A DNA stretch of 64,000 nt from Pedobacter panaciterrae (GTDB lineage: Bacteria; Bacteroidota; Bacteroidia; Sphingobacteriales; Sphingobacteriaceae), in assembly GCF_013204795.1 (NCBI RefSeq), contig NZ_JABMKW010000020.1, positions 1,178,001-1,242,000 on the forward strand. The letters run 5' to 3'. This document shows, one piece after another, positions 26,408 through 35,297 of this stretch (positions are counted from its first letter, which is position 1; each line of letters begins with the position of its first letter). A model generated the notes under the pieces. It did not search any database. It was not told the origin of the DNA and saw nothing but the letters and a program-made list of their open reading frames with translations. Position numbers and translations under genes: made by a program.

Positions 26408-27457
26408 ATGCTGGCTGAAACCAAAGAACAAACCTGTTTAAGCACCACCCTGGTAAATAAATTCGACCACCTCTGGCATTTGGTGGGCAACACCCCCATG
26501 TTGGAAATCCATTATACTTATAAGGGAATTCCCAGCAAGATCTATGTGAAATGCGAACATTACAATCTTACCGGAAGTATCAAAGACAGAATGGCGCTGA
26601 ACATCATTTATGAGGCGTATAATCATTGTGCAATAAAACCCGGAGACACCATTATTGAAGCTACCAGTGGAAATACAGGGATTGCCTTTGCCGCTATCGG
26701 TAAGGCCCTTGGCCACCCGGTGAAGATCATTATGCCCAACTGGCTAAGTAAGGAAAGAACAGACATCATCAAAAGCCTTGGGGCAGAGGTAGTCCTGATC
26801 AGTAAGGAAGAAGGCGGATTTGTAGGCAGTATTAAACTTTGTGAACAGCTGGCTGCCGAGGGTAACGTTTTCCTCCCTCAGCAATTTGAGAACAAGTACA
26901 ATGAGCAGGCCCATGAAAAAACCACGGGACAGGAAATATGGGAACAACTGCAAACCAGAGATCTGGTGCCGGATGCATTCGTAGCAGGTGTGGGTACAGG
27001 TGGAACTGTGATGGGTGTAGGTAAAAGGCTAAAAAACTACCATCCCAGCATCAAAATCCATCCACTGGAACCCGCCGAAAGTCCAACACTGACCACAGGC
27101 TATAAAGTAGGAAGCCACAGAATCCAGGGGATTTCTGATGAATTCATTCCGCAGATCGTTAAACTGGACAAACTGGACAAAGTCATCCAGGCTAATGACG
27201 GTGATGCCATCATCATGGCTCAGAAACTCGCGAAAGAACTGGGACTCGCGGTAGGCATTTCCTCGGGGGCGAATGTAATCGGGGCAATTAAACTAAAACA
27301 GGAACTGGGAGCAGCAGCAGTAGTGGTCACCCTACTTTGCGACAGCAACAAAAAGTACCTGAGTACTGACCTGGTTAAAGAAGAACCTATCAGGGACTTC
27401 TATATCTCAACAGATACCATCTTTACAGGTTACGACCCCATCTGCCGACTCAGCTAA
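26408..27457 (+). CDS. PLP-dependent cysteine synthase / cystathionine beta-synthase family enzyme
   Basis: I start at ATG 26408 (MLAETKEQTCLSTTL), giving 349 residues; TTG 26384 is an alternative in frame. The fold type II PLP signature is complete: LVGNTPMLEI, PLP lysine Lys59 in TGSIKDRMA, substrate-binding EATSGNTGIAFAAIG, and phosphate-binding loop GVGTGGTVMGVGKRL. It could make cysteine from O-acetylserine and sulfide, or cystathionine, or break cysteine. It heads a plus-strand operon with DsbD genes and two M16 peptidases, unusual for a plain housekeeping cysteine synthase. Confidence 0.88.
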   Translation: MLAETKEQTCLSTTLVNKFDHLWHLVGNTPMLEIHYTYKGIPSKIYVKCEHYNLTGSIKDRMALNIIYEAYNHCAIKPGDTIIEATSGNTGIAFAAIGKALGHPVKIIMPNWLSKERTDIIKSLGAEVVLISKEEGGFVGSIKLCEQLAAEGNVFLPQQFENKYNEQAHEKTTGQEIWEQLQTRDLVPDAFVAGVGTGGTVMGVGKRLKNYHPSIKIHPLEPAESPTLTTGYKVGSHRIQGISDEFIPQIVKLDKLDKVIQANDGDAIIMAQKLAKELGLAVGISSGANVIGAIKLKQELGAAAVVVTLLCDSNKKYLSTDLVKEEPIRDFYISTDTIFTGYDPICRLS

Positions 27458-27493
27458 CACTAAAACAATCAACCAACCAAAAAACACATAAAC

Positions 27494-27940
27494 ATGAAAA
27501 ATCTATTTGTATTTGCCCTGGCGCTTTTTTTAAGCTTTTCGGCCAGCAGCCAAATTCTCAAGCCCGTGAAATGGAGCTATGCAGCCAAGAAAACTTCTAA
27601 AACAGAAGCCATCCTCTACCTCAAAGCCACTATAGAAGACCGCTGGCATATCTACTCCCAAAATATGGCAGATGGCGGACCTGTGAAAACAAGCTTTAGC
27701 TTTGTGCCTTCAAAAACTTACAAACTAAGTGGAAAAACCGTTGAGCCCAAAGCAATTACCAAATTTGAAAAGTCTTTTGAAATGAATGTCAGTTATTTTG
27801 AAAAATCTGTCATTTTTCAACAAAAGATAAAATTGACAGGAGCTAAAGCGCTCGTTAAAGGCACCCTCGAATTTATGGTTTGTGATGACCAGCAGTGTTT
27901 GCCACCCGAAACTGTTGAATTTTCGATTCCTGTAAGCTAG
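27494..27940 (+). CDS. DsbD alpha-like (protein-disulfide reductase N-terminal) domain protein
   Basis: A 148-residue exported protein, signal peptide ending ASSQ at 20. The rest matches the periplasmic N-terminal domain of DsbD: KASIEDRWHIYSQ-like KATIEDRWHIYSQNM, beta strands, and the Cys pair in VCDDQQCLPPETVEF. In classical DsbD this domain is fused to the membrane part; here it is a separate gene followed 6 bp later by the gene for the rest, so the enzyme is split. It accepts electrons from the membrane domain pair and passes them to periplasmic thioredoxin-like proteins. Confidence 0.85.
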   Translation: MKNLFVFALALFLSFSASSQILKPVKWSYAAKKTSKTEAILYLKATIEDRWHIYSQNMADGGPVKTSFSFVPSKTYKLSGKTVEPKAITKFEKSFEMNVSYFEKSVIFQQKIKLTGAKALVKGTLEFMVCDDQQCLPPETVEFSIPVS

Positions 27941-27945
27941 TCGAA

Positions 27946-29640
27946 ATGAAACCGATGTACTACCCAACCGTCATCAAAACGCTTATGATGACGGTGCTAT
28001 TTATTATGGCGTCCCTTAATCCTATTTTTTCACAAGAATCGGATACTTCAATGGCTAATGTTGAATTTACCGAGATTGTACCCGACACTACACTTAAGAC
28101 CGATACATTGACTACTGTTCAGGCAGGGACGGCTGATACTGTAAAAAAAATAACAGCAACCAGCACCCAGGTCAAAACCAGTAAGGCAGAAAAAGAGAAA
28201 ACATTGTGGGAAACGTTCATTGCAGGATTGGCAGGAGGTTTTCTAGCCTTCCTGATGCCATGCATTTTTCCAATGGTACCACTTACCATCAGCTATTTCA
28301 CCAAAAGAGCAGGAAGCAAAAGTAAAGGTATCGGTCAGGCCCTGATCTACGGACTGTCCATCATTGTCATTTATGTAGGACTGGGCTTACTGATCACTGT
28401 TATATTTGGTTCTGCGGGACTAAATGCATTAAGTGCCAGCGGGTTGTTCAACTTTTTATTCTTCCTTCTGCTAGTGGTGTTTGCGATCTCTTTTTTTGGG
28501 GCATTTGAAATTACCCTACCCAGTTCATTTGTAAACAAAATAGACAACAAGGCCGACAACAGTAAAGGACTTGGCGGTATTTTCTTCATGGCAGCCTCCT
28601 TAGCATTGGTTTCCTTCTCCTGTACAGGACCTATTATTGGCACCTTGCTGGTACAGGCCAGTTCCAAAGGCGAACTACTGGCTCCAGCTATAGGGATGTT
28701 TGGGTTCGCCCTGGCTTTAGCCTTACCATTTACCTTATCGGCTATATTTCCCGGTGTTTTGAATAGTATGCCCAAATCAGGCGGATGGCTAAACAGTATA
28801 AAAGTATGTCTGGGTTTCCTGGAACTGGCCCTGGCCTTAAAGTTCCTCTCCTCAGCCGACCTCGCCTGGCACTGGGAGTGGTTTGATCGGGAAGTTTTCC
28901 TGGTACTGTGGATCGTCATCTTTATGCTCATGGGGATTTATCTGCTGGGCAAGATCAAGTTTTCACATGACAGCGATGTGCCCTATGTATCTGTACCACG
29001 TTTATTTTTCGCCATCCTGTCCTTTTCATTTGCCTTATATATGGTGCCCGGCTTATGGGGGGCACCTGTCAGCGTATTAAGCGGCCTTGCACCACCAATG
29101 AACACCCAGGATTTTATCCTGAGCAGCAATGGAATTGTTCCGGTTACAACATCAGTCAATTTTCCAGCAAAGGTGAAGCATAGTGAATCATTAAAGGCCC
29201 CATTGGGTTTTCATCCTTTCTTTGACCTGGAGGAAGGTCTGGCGTATGCAAAGAAGGTGGGTAAACCTGTGCTGCTTGACTTTACCGGGCATACCTGCGT
29301 GAACTGCCGGAGAATGGAGGACCTGGTGTGGGTGGACAAGGAGGTCAGTAGGCTGATCAATGAGGAATATGTACTGATCCAACTCTATGCCGACGACCGT
29401 AACATTAAGATGCCTGCAAACGAAATCCACTACTCTAAAATTTTAAAACGCAAAACTGAGGACCTTGGTTATTGGAACCTGGATTTCCAGGCCACTAAAT
29501 ATGGTTCAAACGCCCAGCCTTTATATGTTCTGGCAGGCCATGACCTGGTTCCTTTGGTGGAAACACAGGGGGCCAATTTTGATACCAAGGCCTATGCAAC
29601 CTATCTTAAAAGCGGATTGACAGCATTTAAGAATAAATAA
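27946..29640 (+). CDS. DsbD-like thiol:disulfide interchange protein, membrane and thioredoxin domains
   Basis: A 564-residue protein. After a signal (to about 30) and a Thr/Lys-rich linker, eight helices of the CcdA/DsbD beta domain follow with the redox cysteines Cys106 in AFLMPCIFPMVPLTIS and Cys226 in SFSCTGPIIGTLL. The C-terminal thioredoxin domain has DFTGHTCVNCRRMED with Cys451 and Cys454. It transfers electrons from cytoplasmic thioredoxin to the periplasm, to the split alpha-like partner upstream and possibly to the TlpA-like protein at 17.4 kb. The alternative start at 27955 is possible. Confidence 0.93.
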   Translation: MKPMYYPTVIKTLMMTVLFIMASLNPIFSQESDTSMANVEFTEIVPDTTLKTDTLTTVQAGTADTVKKITATSTQVKTSKAEKEKTLWETFIAGLAGGFLAFLMPCIFPMVPLTISYFTKRAGSKSKGIGQALIYGLSIIVIYVGLGLLITVIFGSAGLNALSASGLFNFLFFLLLVVFAISFFGAFEITLPSSFVNKIDNKADNSKGLGGIFFMAASLALVSFSCTGPIIGTLLVQASSKGELLAPAIGMFGFALALALPFTLSAIFPGVLNSMPKSGGWLNSIKVCLGFLELALALKFLSSADLAWHWEWFDREVFLVLWIVIFMLMGIYLLGKIKFSHDSDVPYVSVPRLFFAILSFSFALYMVPGLWGAPVSVLSGLAPPMNTQDFILSSNGIVPVTTSVNFPAKVKHSESLKAPLGFHPFFDLEEGLAYAKKVGKPVLLDFTGHTCVNCRRMEDLVWVDKEVSRLINEEYVLIQLYADDRNIKMPANEIHYSKILKRKTEDLGYWNLDFQATKYGSNAQPLYVLAGHDLVPLVETQGANFDTKAYATYLKSGLTAFKNK

Positions 29641-29731
29641 ACAAGTCTACTTATAAAAAACAAAATAGGAGTTAATAATTAACCAGGATCGGTGGATGCC
29701 GACCTGGTTTACTTACAAAAAAGATAAAAAT

Positions 29732-31042
29732 ATGAGATATAAGTTTCTAATAACGTTGTCGCTTTCAGGACTTTTCCTTTGCGCCAGTGCACAACAGGTA
29801 AAATTTACCGAATACGACCTGGCAAATGGCCTGCATGTAATCCTTCATCAGGATAAGACTGCCCCGGTAGTGGCTGTATCGGTCATGTATCATGTAGGTT
29901 CTAAAGACGAGGATCCTCAAAGAACAGGTTTTGCACATTTTTTCGAGCACTTACTATTTGAAGGCAGTGAAAACATGAAACGTGGAGATTTTATGAAGAT
30001 CGTTAGCAGCAACGGTGGCCAGAACAATGCAAACACCAGTCAGGACAGAACATTTTATTACGAAGTATTTCCTTCTAATCAGCTGGAACTGGGTTTATGG
30101 CTAGAAAGCGAGCGTATGCTCCATCCTAAAATTGACGATGCAGGTGTTAAAACCCAGCGCGAAGTAGTTAAAGAAGAAAAGCGTATGCGTATGGACAACA
30201 AACCTTATGGGAAATTTGCGGAAAACATCTTCAGTCATTTGTTTGATGGCCATCCTTATAGCTGGCAACCAATAGGATCAATGGCGCATCTGGATGCAGC
30301 AAAACTAGATGAGTTTATTGCCTTTTTCAAAAAATATTATGCCCCTAACAATGCGGTGTTGACCATCGCTGGAGACCTGGACATTGAAAACACCAAAATA
30401 CTGATTGCCAAATATTTTAACGAAGTGCCTATAGGAGTTCCGGTGATCAAAGGCACTTTCGAACTCAAACCAATCGCTAAACAAATCGTAGATACGGTTT
30501 ATGATGCCAATATTCAAATTCCCGCAATATTTGCGGCCTACCGTATTCCCGGAATGAAGAGCCGCGAGAACAAAGTCCTCGAAATGGTCAGCACAATTTT
30601 ATCTGGTGGAGGAAGTTCAAGGTTAAGCACAAAAATGGTCGATCAGAAAAAAACGGCCCTGGAGGTGGCAGCCTTCAACTACACACTGGAAGATTATGGT
30701 GCCTACATTACGCTTGCCCTACCCAACAACAATACTCCTTTAAATGGCCTTTTAACGGATATTGACGCAGAGGTTACCCGATTACAGTCAGATCTGATCA
30801 CAGAATCAGAATATACAAAACTCCAAAATCAATTTGAGAATGGGTATGTCAGTGCCAATAGTAAAATGATCGGGGTTGCAGAAAGCCTTGCCAACGGATA
30901 TACCCTTCATAAAAATACGAATGACCTGAATGAGCAGCTGGCTCAGGTGAAATCAATCACCAAAGAAGAGATCAGGGATGTTGCCCGGAAATATTTAACT
31001 AAAGATCAGCGTGTAGTACTTTACTATTTACCAAAGAAATAA
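29732..31042 (+). CDS. M16 family zinc metallopeptidase (insulinase-like), active subunit
   Basis: I start at ATG 29732 (MRYKFLITLSLSGLFL), giving 436 residues with a signal peptide ending CASAQ; ATG 29696 would put 12 extra residues before the signal. The inverse zinc motif HxxEH is present as HFFEH at 69-73, followed by the distal Glu149 in REVVKEEKRMRMDN. It is the catalytic half of a heterodimer, the partner being the next gene. It should cleave peptides in the periplasm. It follows DsbD by 92 bp. Confidence 0.93.
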   Translation: MRYKFLITLSLSGLFLCASAQQVKFTEYDLANGLHVILHQDKTAPVVAVSVMYHVGSKDEDPQRTGFAHFFEHLLFEGSENMKRGDFMKIVSSNGGQNNANTSQDRTFYYEVFPSNQLELGLWLESERMLHPKIDDAGVKTQREVVKEEKRMRMDNKPYGKFAENIFSHLFDGHPYSWQPIGSMAHLDAAKLDEFIAFFKKYYAPNNAVLTIAGDLDIENTKILIAKYFNEVPIGVPVIKGTFELKPIAKQIVDTVYDANIQIPAIFAAYRIPGMKSRENKVLEMVSTILSGGGSSRLSTKMVDQKKTALEVAAFNYTLEDYGAYITLALPNNNTPLNGLLTDIDAEVTRLQSDLITESEYTKLQNQFENGYVSANSKMIGVAESLANGYTLHKNTNDLNEQLAQVKSITKEEIRDVARKYLTKDQRVVLYYLPKK

Positions 31043-31043
31043 C

Positions 31044-32459
31044 ATGAAGAAGATATTCATATTCGCCGTTTCAGTCCTGTTTACTCAAGCAGCTATGGCA
31101 CAAAAATTAGATAGAAGTCAAAAGCCGAAACCAGGGCCTGCACCAGCTATCACTTTCGCCGATCCTGTAATTTATGACCTGTCAAACGGCATCACCGTTC
31201 TGGTCGTAGAAAATCATAAATTGCCAAAGGTTTCAGCAAGTTACAGTATTGATGCCGGCCCCATTACTGAAGGTTCAAAAGCCGGAGTTATCGGATTACT
31301 GGGCGGCATGTTGAATGAAGGAACAGTTACAAAAACGAAGGCACAGTTTGATGAAGCTGTAGACCAAATGGGCGCAGAAGTAGCGCTTACCTCAGGTGGC
31401 GGTCAAGTCTCTGCCCTAACCCGCTATTTCAGTAGTGCCTTTCTATTAATGGCAGATGCCCTGAGGAATCCTGCTTTTCCTGAAGGTTCATTTGACAAGC
31501 TAAAATCACAAAGCCTTACCAATTTAAAATCCACCGAACGAAGCACTACTGCAATTTCAGGCCGAGTAGTTAATGCACTATCATTTGGTTTGAAGCACCC
31601 CTTTGGAGAGTTTGAAACAGCGCAAAGCATTCAAACCATCACGCTGGAGGATATTAAAGTTGCTTATAAAAAATATGTAACTCCTTCAAGAGGTTACCTG
31701 ACTTTTGTCGGCGACATTAAACCGGAAGCTGCAAAAGCATTGGCCTTAAAAGCATTTGGAGACTGGAGAGGATCTGTTCTGACCTTCCCTGTTTTGGATA
31801 AAGTTAGTAACCCTGCTAAAACAGAAGTAGATGTTGTGGATGTACCTAACGCAGTTCAGTCTGAGCTCACGGTAACCAATCTTATTGAGCTTCCAATGAG
31901 CAGTCCGGATTATCACGCAGTATTGCTTGCCAATCAGATTCTAGGGGGTGGAGCTGATGCAAAGCTTTTTAGAAATCTGAGAGAAAAACACGGCTTTACA
32001 TACGGAGCCTATTCGAGAACCGGCTCAGGGAGAGGACAATCAACTTTCAGTGCTACAGCTTCAGTAAGAAACGAAAAAGTGGACAGTGCTGTAGTCGAAT
32101 TTTTAAAAGAGATCACAATCATGCGTAACGAAAGAGTCAGCCCGGAAATCCTTCAGAATGCGAAAAACTTATACAACGGTTCTTTTGCCCTGGGGCTTGA
32201 AAATCCAGCACGCAGTGCAGGTTTTGCCAGCAACATTCTGATCAACAAACTTCCAAAAGATTTCTACCGTACATACCTGCAAAAACTCAATGCAGTTACT
32301 GCAGCGGATATTTTGCGTGTAAGTAAAAAGTACTTCAACCATGATAATTCCAGAGTAGTTATTGTAGGACAGGCAAATCAATTTCTGCCAGGCCTGAAAA
32401 AAACAGGTTTTACCATAAAAGAATATGACAGCTATGCCACACCAATAGTGAGTAAATAG
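31044..32459 (+). CDS. M16 family peptidase-like protein, non-catalytic subunit
   Basis: A 471-residue protein with a signal peptide (ending QAAMA) and a M16 fold. At the position of the zinc motif it reads GVIGLLGGMLNEGT, so HxxEH is lost. The C-terminal half keeps the substrate-contact region with GGGADAKLFRNLREKHGFTY, the R/Y motif typical of the inactive partner in bacterial M16B heterodimers. The start follows the upstream stop by only one base. It completes the substrate chamber with the upstream subunit. A strong hairpin terminator follows. Confidence 0.93.
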   Translation: MKKIFIFAVSVLFTQAAMAQKLDRSQKPKPGPAPAITFADPVIYDLSNGITVLVVENHKLPKVSASYSIDAGPITEGSKAGVIGLLGGMLNEGTVTKTKAQFDEAVDQMGAEVALTSGGGQVSALTRYFSSAFLLMADALRNPAFPEGSFDKLKSQSLTNLKSTERSTTAISGRVVNALSFGLKHPFGEFETAQSIQTITLEDIKVAYKKYVTPSRGYLTFVGDIKPEAAKALALKAFGDWRGSVLTFPVLDKVSNPAKTEVDVVDVPNAVQSELTVTNLIELPMSSPDYHAVLLANQILGGGADAKLFRNLREKHGFTYGAYSRTGSGRGQSTFSATASVRNEKVDSAVVEFLKEITIMRNERVSPEILQNAKNLYNGSFALGLENPARSAGFASNILINKLPKDFYRTYLQKLNAVTAADILRVSKKYFNHDNSRVVIVGQANQFLPGLKKTGFTIKEYDSYATPIVSK

Positions 32460-32477
32460 TCACCTATTGAGAAAAGA

Positions 32478-32505
32478 GAAAGCGGTTGAAACTTCAACCG
32501 CTTTC
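32478..32505 (+). terminator. Terminator of the cysteine synthase-M16 operon
   Basis: GAAAGCGGTTGAA-AC-TTCAACCGCTTTC, 13-bp perfect stem, 18 bp after the last stop codon, closing the operon. Confidence 0.8.
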
Positions 32506-32757
32506 TTGGTTACAGGTTATCGTGTTGCCCTCTACAACATGTGTGCGGGTCAAAGGCAATACCAGGGGCTTTCCCTCAATAAATATAGAGGCAACGTGAT
32601 AGACGGATAGACCACAACCCATGTCTTTAACGCTGCAATTAGTTTCATTTTTGTTTTCATACAAATTACTTTTTTGAATACTTATCAAAGGTAATTTCGA
32701 TTGTAGCCTGCGGGATAGGACAAAAATGAAGTTGAATAGGACTTATTTGATTTTTTT

Positions 32758-32913
32758 TCAGAATGCCTCGGGCGAAGTGCCTGTATGCTTTTTGAAAAAT
32801 CTGATAAAATAGGAAATATCTTCATAACCCAGGTAACAGGCTATCTGGCTGACCTGACTAGATGTGGCAAGCAACTGTCTTTTAGCTTCCAGGATAATGT
32901 ATTCGTTAATGTA
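32758..32913 (-). pseudogene. Relic of an AraC-family regulator (C-terminal HTH only)
   Basis: A minus-strand frame, preceded directly by a TGA, reads ILEAKRQLLATSSQVSQIA, then CYLGYEDISYFIRFFKKHTG and TSPEAF before a stop. This is the second helix-turn-helix of the AraC family. No start and no N-terminal domain are seen, so it is the stump of a lost regulator. The region 32506-33077 otherwise contains no supported gene. Confidence 0.85.
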
Positions 32914-33077
32914 TCAATTTGAATGTACATCGAAATAGTATCGATCTTCACATAGGTAACTTTTTCAGAGAAAAGAATGAACTTATAGGGAGTTAGAGTT
33001 TAAAATTATGCTTATTGGTCCCATAAAATAAAAATATTCTGTAATTTAAAATCCGGACTGATCAAACAACTGAATTT

Positions 33078-33803
33078 ATGGACAACTATTTTATTATCCA
33101 ACCACCTTATACCAAAGTAAGACCTAACCCATCGCTTTTAAAACTTGTGAAGGTTTTGAACAAGGCTTTCAGGAAGCTAAAGCTTGGCCTGGTGATTAGC
33201 CCTATAGATACCACTGTAGACATGAATACAATTGAACAGCGAATCAATTACTATCATCTACTGAATACGGTAATACAGAATGGTATAGCGGGTGATGTGG
33301 TGGAATTGGGGTGTTTTTCCGGACAGTGCGCGCTGCTTTTTGGGAAAGTTATTGAACAGAACCATTCTGATAAAAAGCTCCACCTTTATGACTCCTTTGA
33401 AATTAAGTTTGCGGAGAAAAGAAATGTAGAAGATGTTTTGAAGGAAGGTTTTAGCCAGGCTAAACTCAGACTACCTGAACTGCACAAGGGTTATTTTGAA
33501 CAGACTTTACCAGACCAACTACCCGAAAAGATAGCTTTTGCACATATTGATTGCGGCCATGGCGGCGATAAGCTGCAGCATAAGGAAATTATGTTATTCT
33601 GCCTCGGTCAGATTTACCCTAAAATGTCGCCAGGATCGATATGCGTACTGATGGACTATAACGACCCCAAAATCAACGGCCCGGGGCACGATGCCAACCC
33701 TGGAGTTAAACTGGCATGGGATGAGTTTTTTAAAGGTAGGCCGGAGCAAATTGTACCTTTATATGGCAACCAGTATTTTCATGCCTATTTCACAAAACAA
33801 TAA
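33078..33803 (+). CDS. TylF/MycF-like class I O-methyltransferase
   Basis: A 241-residue cytosolic enzyme. Residues 68-82 (AGDVVELGCFSGQCA) form the SAM-binding loop; LHLYDSFE follows as the acidic loop; the metal-binding region appears as FAHIDCGHGGDKLQH and CVLMDYNDP, as in the TylF/macrocin O-methyltransferase family. These act on sugar or polyketide hydroxyls using a metal. It stands alone, with an ISL3-like end 13 bp beyond its stop. A host locus is not apparent, so its substrate is unknown. Confidence 0.75.
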   Translation: MDNYFIIQPPYTKVRPNPSLLKLVKVLNKAFRKLKLGLVISPIDTTVDMNTIEQRINYYHLLNTVIQNGIAGDVVELGCFSGQCALLFGKVIEQNHSDKKLHLYDSFEIKFAEKRNVEDVLKEGFSQAKLRLPELHKGYFEQTLPDQLPEKIAFAHIDCGHGGDKLQHKEIMLFCLGQIYPKMSPGSICVLMDYNDPKINGPGHDANPGVKLAWDEFFKGRPEQIVPLYGNQYFHAYFTKQ

Positions 33804-33815
33804 ATAAGGTGTGTA

Positions 33816-33838
33816 TTTCTTCCCCAATTTTGGTGGTG
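33816..33838. repeat. Solo ISL3-like terminal repeat
   Basis: TTTCTTCCCCAATTTTGGTG continuing GTG; identical over its core with both ends of the 140-bp element at 13.7 kb. No matching second end was found within 1 kb. Confidence 0.6.
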
Positions 33839-34353
33839 AAAAATATAACAGACAAGCAATTCCTTTTTTTTTGTAAATAACTGTGTTTTAAATCGATACA
33901 AGCTTATTATTTCAGTGGTTCCTTTGTATTATTTTTGCGGGAACTAACATTGATCATGATTCTCGTCTATATGTTAGAGGACCCTACGGCTTTAATCACC
34001 AGCAAGCTTTAATGAACACTTAATTCACTTATGAGCTCATAAAATCATCCTACCACAAGCTGTCTGATGGTCCAAAGAACAGCCTACGGTAAATTAATTG
34101 ATAAGAAGATTAAAGCAAAAGAAGAGCAGCAAATATCCAAACAGAAAACCTCTCAACAAGAGATGATCGGCATTCAGTAATTAATTGTATTGATGCCATC
34201 ATTTCAGATTTTTATTAGGTGAGAACAAAAGCAACAGAGAATTACGAACCAATATTCTGCAAATATTTTCGTGATTTTTATGCAGGTGTGTGCACTTTGC
34301 AAAATAATGAGTACTATTTTGCAAATCCGTATCTTTACATCATCAAGTACCAG
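33839..34353. other. Intergenic region with one small ORF
   Basis: Over 500 bp. The only coding-like tract is 34067-34180 (37 residues, MVQRTAYGKLIDKKIKAKEE), lysine rich, without recognisable family. No RNA gene seen. Confidence 0.3.
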
Positions 34354-35214
34354 CTAACTACCATTCACAACCCCTTTGATAAACTCCTTCAGCGTGGTCT
34401 TTCCCTTTACCGGGTTGACAGGCATCTTATAATCCTGTTCCAGCGTCAGCTTGGTCATCGTCGCCATAGACTCCGCTGCTTCCAAAGAAAAACCACCCTT
34501 TTGCAAATACGATACCCACTCTGCCTCAGGAACAACCGCAACCTCCACCGGTTTACGCAATGCCTCAGCAAAAGCCTCGGCCACATCACCAGGTGAATAT
34601 GCTTCGGGCCCCTCAATGTAATAACTATCCGTTTTTTCCAAAGGTTCCAACATCAGACCAACTCCAAACTCCCCAATGTCTGCAGGCGACACCATCGGCA
34701 ATTTAAAATCCGCCGGGTAAAAACTATATAACTTTCCCGTTTCCCGAGCCTGATCCGTCGAAAAAATCCAATTGCTCATATAATAAGCCCCATGCATCAC
34801 GCTCGCAGGAATACCGATCCTACTTAATGACTGCTCCATCTCATATAACACCCCCAGATCTCCAATCCCTTTACCCGGCTGGGCCCCATACGTAGATTCC
34901 GCGACCACCTTCTGAATTTTAGATCCCTGCAAAGCAGCAAGGATCGCCGTTACAGTTTTCTCCTCCTCTTTAACCGTGTCGGTAGAAGGATCAGCAGGCG
35001 GGTTCAATAAAAACAAACGTTCCCCGGTATCAAACACCTTCCGCAATTTATCCACCTCCAGCACATTGACCACCGCCACCTGCGCTCCTTTATCCTCCCA
35101 TTTTTTTTTCTTTTTCTCATCATGAGAAACAATCGTCACTTTTTCTCCCCGTTCCAACAGCCTGGCAGCCAAAACAGATCCGATATTTCCGGTACCTCCT
35201 AAAATGATATGCAT
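34354..35214 (-). CDS. NmrA-like NAD(P)-binding oxidoreductase
   Basis: I start at ATG 35214 (MHIILGGTGNIGSVLAARLL), giving 286 residues. The N-terminal GGTGNIGS loop binds NAD(P). It lacks the YxxxK catalytic pair of classical SDRs, as in NmrA/HSCARG-type atypical SDRs. The middle contains VAESTYGAQPGKGIGDL and the C terminus PVNPVKGKTTLKEFIKGV. It could be a quinone or redox sensor reductase. The next gene is divergent (35298), so they may share regulation. Confidence 0.85.
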   Translation of the reverse strand: MHIILGGTGNIGSVLAARLLERGEKVTIVSHDEKKKKKWEDKGAQVAVVNVLEVDKLRKVFDTGERLFLLNPPADPSTDTVKEEEKTVTAILAALQGSKIQKVVAESTYGAQPGKGIGDLGVLYEMEQSLSRIGIPASVMHGAYYMSNWIFSTDQARETGKLYSFYPADFKLPMVSPADIGEFGVGLMLEPLEKTDSYYIEGPEAYSPGDVAEAFAEALRKPVEVAVVPEAEWVSYLQKGGFSLEAAESMATMTKLTLEQDYKMPVNPVKGKTTLKEFIKGVVNGS

Positions 35215-35297
35215 AAATCTCGTTTTTAAATGAACACTCTCGAAAAAACAAAGCATCCCATTAGAAGGTTTATATTTACGATAGGCAAAAAGAAAAA

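Noticed and set aside
32494..32688. Minus-strand frame of 64 codons with several Cys
   Set aside because: It runs into the terminator hairpin of the M16 operon and has no recognisable family; real coding is doubtful.
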